Assembly (NCBI GenBank): GCA_947038565.1
Contig: CAMQWP010000011.1
Coordinates: 1-58,345 of the forward strand
Origin: an uncultured Clostridia bacterium
Lineage (GTDB): Bacteria; Bacillota; Clostridia; Christensenellales; UBA3700
Length of the DNA stretch: 58,345 bases
Direction: 5' to 3'
The translations under genes and the position numbers were made by a program. Positions within the stretch are counted from its first letter, which is position 1, and every line of letters starts with the position of its first letter. A model generated the notes under the pieces. It saw only the letters and a program-made list of their open reading frames with translations. It made no database searches and was not told the origin of the DNA. Of this stretch, positions 53,164-58,345 are shown piece by piece.

Positions 53164-53392
53164 TTAGTATATCATTTTCTTAGTCATTCCACCGACAACT
53201 ATTATATTTGTGCCATTAACGAAGTCATTATCATCATCAGCTAAAACAAGAATACATTAGATATATCTTTTGGCTTGCCTACACGGTTAGAAGGATGGAT
53301 ATCATGCTCTAGCTGACTTATACTATCATAGTTTTCAGTTTCGATATATCCTGGACTTAGGCGAATGTAGTTACGTGCTGAACGGAATTAAA
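53164..53392 (-). pseudogene. C-terminal remnant of a short-chain dehydrogenase gene
   Basis: Two frames together read NYIRLSPGYIETENYDSISQ, HPSNRVGKPKDISNVFLF, then after a frameshift near 53250, LADDDNDFVNGTNIIVVGGM and TKKMIY. This is the typical last third of a classical SDR oxidoreductase. The Rossmann and catalytic YxxxK parts are absent. Confidence 0.78.
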
Positions 53393-53399
53393 ATTCACG

Positions 53400-53597
53400 G
53401 TTATTATATAGTGGCAACTTTTCCATACTCGAATGCTGGTTACTGTATCCTATTGCACGCTAAGAATGCTGAATGCATTTTTTCTCACTCAAGCATATTT
53501 CATACATCGTTGGAGTACCGCATACAATATGGTTAGCGGGCGACACAGCATTAGTTTTAATTAAAAAGGAAGATACTATCATTCTATATTTATAAGA
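53400..53597 (+). pseudogene. Further decayed IS21 transposase sequence
   Basis: Short pieces such as GVPHTIWLAGDTALVLIKKE in shifting frames precede the clearer fragment at 53598. They probably belong to the same decayed IstA protein. Boundaries cannot be set. Confidence 0.45.
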
Positions 53598-53768
53598 TTC
53601 GAACTTCATTATAACTTCAAGGATGTATTCTATTCTCCACGCAAAGGAAATGAGAAGGGTTGCATTGAGGATGGTATCAGGTACATGAGTAGAAATTTAC
53701 TAGTATCTGTTCAAGCTTTTGACAATTTGATCGACTATATCAAGCTCTTACTTGACAGATCAACGTAA
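53598..53768 (+). pseudogene. IS21 transposase (istA) fragment, plus strand
   Basis: This 56-codon piece reads FELHYNFKDVFYSPRKGNEK, GCIEDGIRYMSRNLLVSVQA, FDNLIDYIKLLLDRST. It matches the IstA region with the NEKG-x-(V/I)E motif after the catalytic core. It lies opposite in orientation to the remnant at 42140-43118, so it comes from a separate insertion. Confidence 0.75.
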
Positions 53769-54128
53769 CTACACAACCGTGCACATTATATTACTGAGCA
53801 GAATATTTGAAGTTTCTTCGTAAAGAAACGAAAACTTGGCAACATGGGGATAATTTAATTTAAATCATTAAAGTATGTGTTGCATAAAAACAAATATATC
53901 TTCTCTAAAACATACTTAAAAATAATCAAATAAATCTGAACACCAGAGCACACCTAACTCTCTAAACTTGCATTTATGATAGATACCATTTTTTTTTATT
54001 TCTCTTAATTAACAACCATTGCAAAGCATGAAAGTCATTTGTTACTTTTCTGAGCATATATATACATTTACCAAATAATGCTTCTCGCTTATAACACTCT
54101 ACCACACAGTATATCGCTCTCGAAATAC
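53769..54128. other. Gene-free region
   Basis: About 360 bp of AT-rich DNA, with only possible trailing IS21 sequence just after 53768. Nothing else was recognised. Confidence 0.5.
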
Positions 54129-54162
54129 AAAAATAGGACAAGCATTTACTTATCCTATTTTT
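54129..54162 (-). terminator. Terminator of the third ABC exporter operon
   Basis: A perfect 10-bp stem (AAAAATAGGA/TCCTATTTTT) lies 45 bp past the last permease gene. Confidence 0.88.
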
Positions 54163-54206
54163 ATTATAGTTTATATATAAATATATGCACCTGATTAATT
54201 TACTTA

Positions 54207-55853
54207 TTATGTCTTGATCAGCTGAATTGCACTTTTCTTAAAGAAAGTATACGAGAGCGAAAGTGCCATCACCGCACCAAGTGCCATCATCGAGCCTCCA
54301 ACTATTACACTTGCCACAGGGAAGTAATTAAGGTTTAACAATAAGCTCTCCGCTGTCTCTGATGCATTATGCATAATTATATTATTAATACTCATCATCG
54401 TAAACAAGCATAAAACGAATGAAACAATCACCGCTACCAAAACGGTCATGCCTATTGCAATAAGCACTTCAGCAAAATACAACTTTATCGTATCCGACCT
54501 GCTAGCCCCCATTGCTTGCATTGTACCCATATACTTATGTTTACCGTCTGCGTTTGACTTAAGCACATTATAAAAGCCAAGTATCGCAACAGATAAGATC
54601 ACCATTAGAATAGTTGTAACAACTCCAGCCATAACATCATAATTAAAGTTCAGCTCAATGAACTTTCCTATCTCCGATTCGCCCATTACGTAACCAGCTT
54701 TGTTGTACTTGTAAATCTCATAATATACTGACTTTACTGAATCATAATTATCATACTCTATAATAGTGTTGAACACAATTGACGGTGCTAACCCATCATT
54801 ATAATACTTTGTAGAGTAAGGATTACTAGTACAAAATGCAAATACCTTGCCAACATCTGTAACGCTTTCTCCTAGTGCGACATAATCGGTTGATGGATAA
54901 GTCAAAACCGTTACTAGACTATTAATAGAAATGTTTTTATTTACTGTAATTATTGGTGCAGCATCCACATCCAATGCACCTAACGGAATCCAAAACTCCG
55001 ACTCTATGCTAATATTATCACTATTACTTTGGTCACTCAAATACTGCTCATTAATAATCCCAACAACCGTAAAATTACTTAAGATAGGAACAGTACCGCC
55101 ACCGAAAATATACCCTGAATCATCTCCATTTTCATGCGGATGACTATTGTTTGGATCAGTGTCATTATCAAAAACAGAACGGCTTGATCCATTTGTTTTT
55201 GAAGTGTCGCTTACAAGAGAAATTTGCTTGCCAAGAATGTCAGTCGACAAACCATAATCCTTAAGATACCTTTCCGACACTATTATTTCACTAGCATTAT
55301 CGCCGCTAAAACTTGAGCCTTTTTCGATAACACCTTTTCCGCTAGAGTTTAAAAGCGAATTATTCACGCTGTCAGACACTAACTTGCCATCATTATAAAC
55401 AGTGTCCACAAACTTAAGTTTCCTGACACATGTAGCCCTCTCCTTTCGCTCATATTCAAGACCGTCAACAATGATTGCATAATCATACAAATCAATATAG
55501 CTACTACGAATGTTTGACACTTCGCTATCCGACTCGCCTGCTGTTAGTTGCTCATATTGCTCACTAGACAGCGTCCCACTTGATTGTTGCCCCATGATTC
55601 CAACGGAGGTACTCACAAATGAACCGCCAGCAGTATGCTCTGTGTTTACTACATAACCGCCGCCATAGTTATCGATCGAATCATCCATCTCAAAGCTGCC
55701 ACCAACCGACAAATACGTCATGCCAAGCCAGCCAATCACAATTAATACTGTTATTATTGTGCCTATTAAAATCGACGTTCTTCTAATCTTTTTATTCCCT
55801 CGATAATACTGCCATGCAAGGGTGATAATGCTTGAAAATTTCATCTTATTCAT
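54207..55853 (-). CDS. FtsX-type ABC permease with large extracellular domain
   Basis: This 548-residue membrane protein has one N-terminal helix (about 27-50), a large extracellular domain of about 330 residues and three C-terminal helices (from about 410). The start at 55853 follows GGAGGCGATTAAGA; a frame extension to 55883 lies inside the neighbouring gene. It overlaps the upstream permease gene by 8 bp, so the two are coupled. It works with the ATPase at 57063. The extracellular domain is longer than in the two exporters at 27-33 kb. Substrate unknown. Confidence 0.85.
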   Translation of the reverse strand: MNKMKFSSIITLAWQYYRGNKKIRRTSILIGTIITVLIVIGWLGMTYLSVGGSFEMDDSIDNYGGGYVVNTEHTAGGSFVSTSVGIMGQQSSGTLSSEQYEQLTAGESDSEVSNIRSSYIDLYDYAIIVDGLEYERKERATCVRKLKFVDTVYNDGKLVSDSVNNSLLNSSGKGVIEKGSSFSGDNASEIIVSERYLKDYGLSTDILGKQISLVSDTSKTNGSSRSVFDNDTDPNNSHPHENGDDSGYIFGGGTVPILSNFTVVGIINEQYLSDQSNSDNISIESEFWIPLGALDVDAAPIITVNKNISINSLVTVLTYPSTDYVALGESVTDVGKVFAFCTSNPYSTKYYNDGLAPSIVFNTIIEYDNYDSVKSVYYEIYKYNKAGYVMGESEIGKFIELNFNYDVMAGVVTTILMVILSVAILGFYNVLKSNADGKHKYMGTMQAMGASRSDTIKLYFAEVLIAIGMTVLVAVIVSFVLCLFTMMSINNIIMHNASETAESLLLNLNYFPVASVIVGGSMMALGAVMALSLSYTFFKKSAIQLIKT

Positions 55854-57069
55854 TCTTAATCGCCTCCAGAACGCCTTTCGCATTTTTCACACTCATATGG
55901 AAATAAACCATTGCAAGAGTGACTGCAAATATCCCCACTCCGATAAGTGTAGTTGCAATTATCGGCATACTAAACGTAAGAGTATAATAACCAACTTTAC
56001 TTAGTGAAGTCACAAACATGATGTCAAGCACTGATAAATACACGGGCATTAATGCCGTGACTAAAAGTGCCGTGATGGCAAGTGAAATTAAAAGCATAGA
56101 CACCACCTCAATTGCTATCATAATCATTCTTGTGCTGTCCTTAATGCCAACAGTTGACAAAATTGCGTGAAATTTACTGTTCTCATTGATTGACAAAATT
56201 ATACTATTTGATAGTGATAAGCACACTAATAATGTCATCACAACCGCGACCGCAATACCAATACCTCCATAGTAATTCAATGTCTCCACTTCACTGTAAT
56301 AATAGTTTCCATTTAATATTTCTTCCGTTTTAATTATGCCAATCTCTTGCATTTCCAGCCTTATCGCATTAATGCTCTCTGTGTGTGCCTCATAATTTCC
56401 GAGAGCGGGAGGATAATAAACTACTGGATCAACATTTATCTCAAAGCCATTAGCTTTTGCAGTGGCTTTGCTGACTGCAATGTCCCCTGTGCTGTCTTGC
56501 ACTCCTGCAAAAATCATTTTTGTTCCATTTTCAAACTCGATTGCTTCGCCAATGGGGATAAAAAGTTTGTACTGAGTAAGCATCCTATAACTCCCCCCAC
56601 TAAGCCAAAATTTGTTTGTGCTATGCTCATCATAAGGCTGACTTTTTGATACAAAATTATCTTTGTAATCAGTTACATCAACAACATTTGGCACGCTCGT
56701 GTTTGCGACATAAATATCTAAATCTTCTTCATGAATAATATTCATTCCGCTCACCGTTATATTTGCTTTATAGACGAGTCTACTTGAATCAAAAAACTCT
56801 GGCTTTGCATAATCTCCTAAATTTCCATTCACATATTCGTACATTTTATCAAAATTATCGATGTCCGTTTGCAGCTTAAAATAATATCCTTCTCTACATA
56901 TTCGCTTGTCGTATTCCACATTAAAAGCATTGTTTCCTATCGTACCGACTGACAATGCGAACGATATGCTGACCATAAGCACAACTAATATTGATATATT
57001 TATCAATATTCGCCCCCACCTTCGCCTAATACTGTGAAACATTAATTTGATTACTCCAAAGTTTAGCAT
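55846..57069 (-). CDS. FtsX-type ABC permease
   Basis: This 407-residue protein has an N-terminal helix (about 17-42), an extracellular domain to about 260, and three helices near 265-400. GAGGGCAGTCT precedes the ATG. It overlaps the ATPase gene by 7 bp and the next permease by 8 bp, forming a tight three-gene operon. Substrate unknown. Confidence 0.85.
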   Translation of the reverse strand: MLNFGVIKLMFHSIRRRWGRILINISILVVLMVSISFALSVGTIGNNAFNVEYDKRICREGYYFKLQTDIDNFDKMYEYVNGNLGDYAKPEFFDSSRLVYKANITVSGMNIIHEEDLDIYVANTSVPNVVDVTDYKDNFVSKSQPYDEHSTNKFWLSGGSYRMLTQYKLFIPIGEAIEFENGTKMIFAGVQDSTGDIAVSKATAKANGFEINVDPVVYYPPALGNYEAHTESINAIRLEMQEIGIIKTEEILNGNYYYSEVETLNYYGGIGIAVAVVMTLLVCLSLSNSIILSINENSKFHAILSTVGIKDSTRMIMIAIEVVSMLLISLAITALLVTALMPVYLSVLDIMFVTSLSKVGYYTLTFSMPIIATTLIGVGIFAVTLAMVYFHMSVKNAKGVLEAIKNE

Positions 57070-57936
57070 AGACTGCCCTCTTTTGCATCATCAACTGTGA
57101 TCATGCACTCTCTTTGCATAGCGCTGCACTCATCAATTTCAGCATTATCATTGTCTACACTTACAATATTAATGTTTGATTTCTCTTTGATTTCTTCATT
57201 ACTATTATTATTATCAAAACTCATGGTTTGCACATCTTCAATGCTGTTTGCAGTTGCAACGCACTGCTTTCTGTCACTGATAATCCTACCGTCTTCCATC
57301 TCGATAACTCTGTCGCAATAATCACACTGTGCGGGATTGTGTGTCACAAGTATAATAGTCGTCCCCTTCTTGTTTATTGCTGTCAAATACTCCATAATTA
57401 ACGTGCCATTTATTGTGTCAAGATTTCCAGTAGGCTCATCAGCTAGAACTACTTTTGGATTGTTTATAATAGCTCGTGCGATAGCAACTCTCTGTGCTTC
57501 TCCACCAGATAGCTCACTAGGCTTACTTTTATATCTATCAGAAAGCCCCCATCTTATCTAGTGCTTCTTTAGTCATTTTTTCTCTCTCTGCTTTTTTTGC
57601 GTTTGCAACGATAAGCGGAACTGAAACATTCATACCGACATTAAAGTGCGGCTCAAGATTATATGATTGAAACACAAACCCTATCTCTTTATTTCTATAA
57701 TTTGAACGCTCTTTTGAGTTCATTTCGCCCACTTCAACACCGTTATAAATGATGTTCCCTGATGTCAAATCATCAAGCCCACCGATCAAATTTAGCAATG
57801 TAGACTTCCCACAGCCTGACTTACCGACAATAGCCACAAACTCGCCGTCTGCGATATTAAAAGACACTCCATTCACAGCCGTAAGCGGATTTTTTCCTTT
57901 TAAATATGTTTTAACTACATTTTTAATCTCTATCAT
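57063..57936 (-). pseudogene. ABC exporter ATPase interrupted by a +1 frameshift at a G5 run
   Basis: The first 132 codons contain Walker A (KSGCGKST) and the Q-loop (FVFQSYN) and end at a TGA. The remainder in the next frame has LSGGEAQRVAIARA, Walker B VVLADEP and the switch His VTHN, followed by an acidic tail of ~75 residues. The frames join at ATGGGGGCTT (about 57544-57554). Removing one G would restore a normal MacB-type ATPase of about 290 residues. The upstream ribosome site is a G9 tract (57939-57947). The defect may be real, phase-variable, or a sequencing error. All other exporter genes are intact. Confidence 0.85.
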
Positions 57937-57938
57937 AT

Positions 57939-57955
57939 CCCCCCCCCAAAAAAAA
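57939..57955 (-). repeat. G9/T8 homopolymer tract acting as ribosome site
   Basis: On the minus strand eight T and nine G residues stand two bases before the ATPase start codon, and no other Shine-Dalgarno exists. Changes in G number would alter initiation. Confidence 0.75.
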
Positions 57956-58234
57956 CATTAACTAGCACATTAAACTACGTGCTTTCATAAAAAATTGCTA
58001 TAATTTAATATACCATAAATAAATCTATATTCTACATTCTTTTGCAAGAATCAGCATTAAAACTATTCTATTAAATTTAGATACTTTATATGTGTAATAG
58101 TCGCCCTATATTCATCATTTATTCACAGATTATTGAGTCATAAAATAGCACTTAATATACAAACACACTGCATCTTTAAATTAATATAGATACAATGTAT
58201 TTGATTTGAATTCAAAATATAATAATAAATTATT
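57956..58234. other. Gene-free upstream region of the third exporter
   Basis: About 280 bp of very AT-rich DNA that must hold the exporter promoter. No strong consensus, repeat or RNA was identified. Confidence 0.45.
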
Positions 58235-58345
58235 TACGGTTTTGTATAACTCCACAAGTTCGTATTAAGCACAAAATCAACATTTCTTATATTGACTCTG
58301 TAAATATCTACACCAGTTTTAACATCAATACCGACATTTAGTCCT
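58235..58345 (-). CDS. 3' end of a gene entering from the right edge
   Basis: A minus-strand frame open from the right edge for 36 codons ends in TAA at 58235. It reads GLNVGIDVKTGVDIYRVNIR, NVDFVLNTNLWSYTKP. The composition is protein-like and it ends before the exporter's upstream region, so it is probably the C-terminus of a gene outside the window. No family recognised. Confidence 0.45.

Overview
The window reads as chromosome from a low-GC anaerobic member of the Bacillota, most like an uncultured gut-type clostridium. The evidence is the AT-rich intergenic DNA, strong GGAGG ribosome sites, a hybrid cluster protein with its partner ferredoxin and Crp/Fnr regulator, BspA-type leucine-rich-repeat surface proteins, InlB-type repeats, and cysteine-rich proteins behind sigma-K-like promoters, which hint at sporulation. 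Most genes lie on the minus strand. No rRNA, tRNA or CRISPR array was seen.

Layout. 1-3.3 kb: the 5' part of a giant secreted GLUG/MBG-repeat surface protein that runs off the left edge. 3.3-5.6 kb: AT-rich DNA with a large inverted repeat, then an intact tyrosine recombinase. 5.9-14.4 kb: a complete Kdp potassium system in two units. One is a histidine kinase plus KdpE. The other is a TPR protein, a 29-residue KdpF, KdpA, KdpB, KdpC and a short KdpD. The domains of a normal KdpD are divided between the short KdpD (ATP-binding, Usp and GAF domains) and the kinase (membrane domain and catalytic core). 14.6-17.3 kb: an aldose epimerase, then a two-cluster ferredoxin divergent from a Crp/Fnr regulator. 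17.5-26.8 kb: a glycan-related locus with a LacI regulator, a beta-helix lipoprotein, a metallophosphoesterase, an LRR protein and a glycosidase, headed by a consensus promoter with a palindromic operator. 26.9-33.5 kb: two tandem FtsX-type ABC exporters, each with two permeases and one ATPase, and a small secreted protein. 34.1-39.7 kb: three proteins without signal peptides that share one helical module, probably spore- or cell-surface components.

39.7-54.2 kb is an accessory zone. Live genes (lipoprotein, two XRE regulators, a SLOG protein, hcp, a PEBP protein, a VOC protein, a giant LRR lipoprotein) sit among decayed IS21 transposases, integrase 3' ends, and pseudogenes of a MATE transporter, an HNH nuclease, a YwbE protein, an SDR oxidoreductase and an NPNN-motif peptide. 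54.2-57.9 kb: a third FtsX-type ABC exporter. Its ATPase gene carries a frameshift and has a G9 tract in the Shine-Dalgarno position.

The strongest cross-window links are four. (i) The same palindrome, GTTGTATATACAAC, lies exactly 29.5 bp from the -10 box of both the ferredoxin gene and hcp, defining a small nitrosative-stress-type regulon run by the Crp/Fnr protein. (ii) A helical module is shared by three neighbouring proteins, two of them behind sigma-K-like promoters. (iii) A hairpin repeat occurs six times, twice directly downstream of decayed integrase ends. (iv) A stretch of about 206 bp is identical in two otherwise divergent ABC ATPase genes. All identifications come from reading sequence motifs by eye. 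No database search was run.
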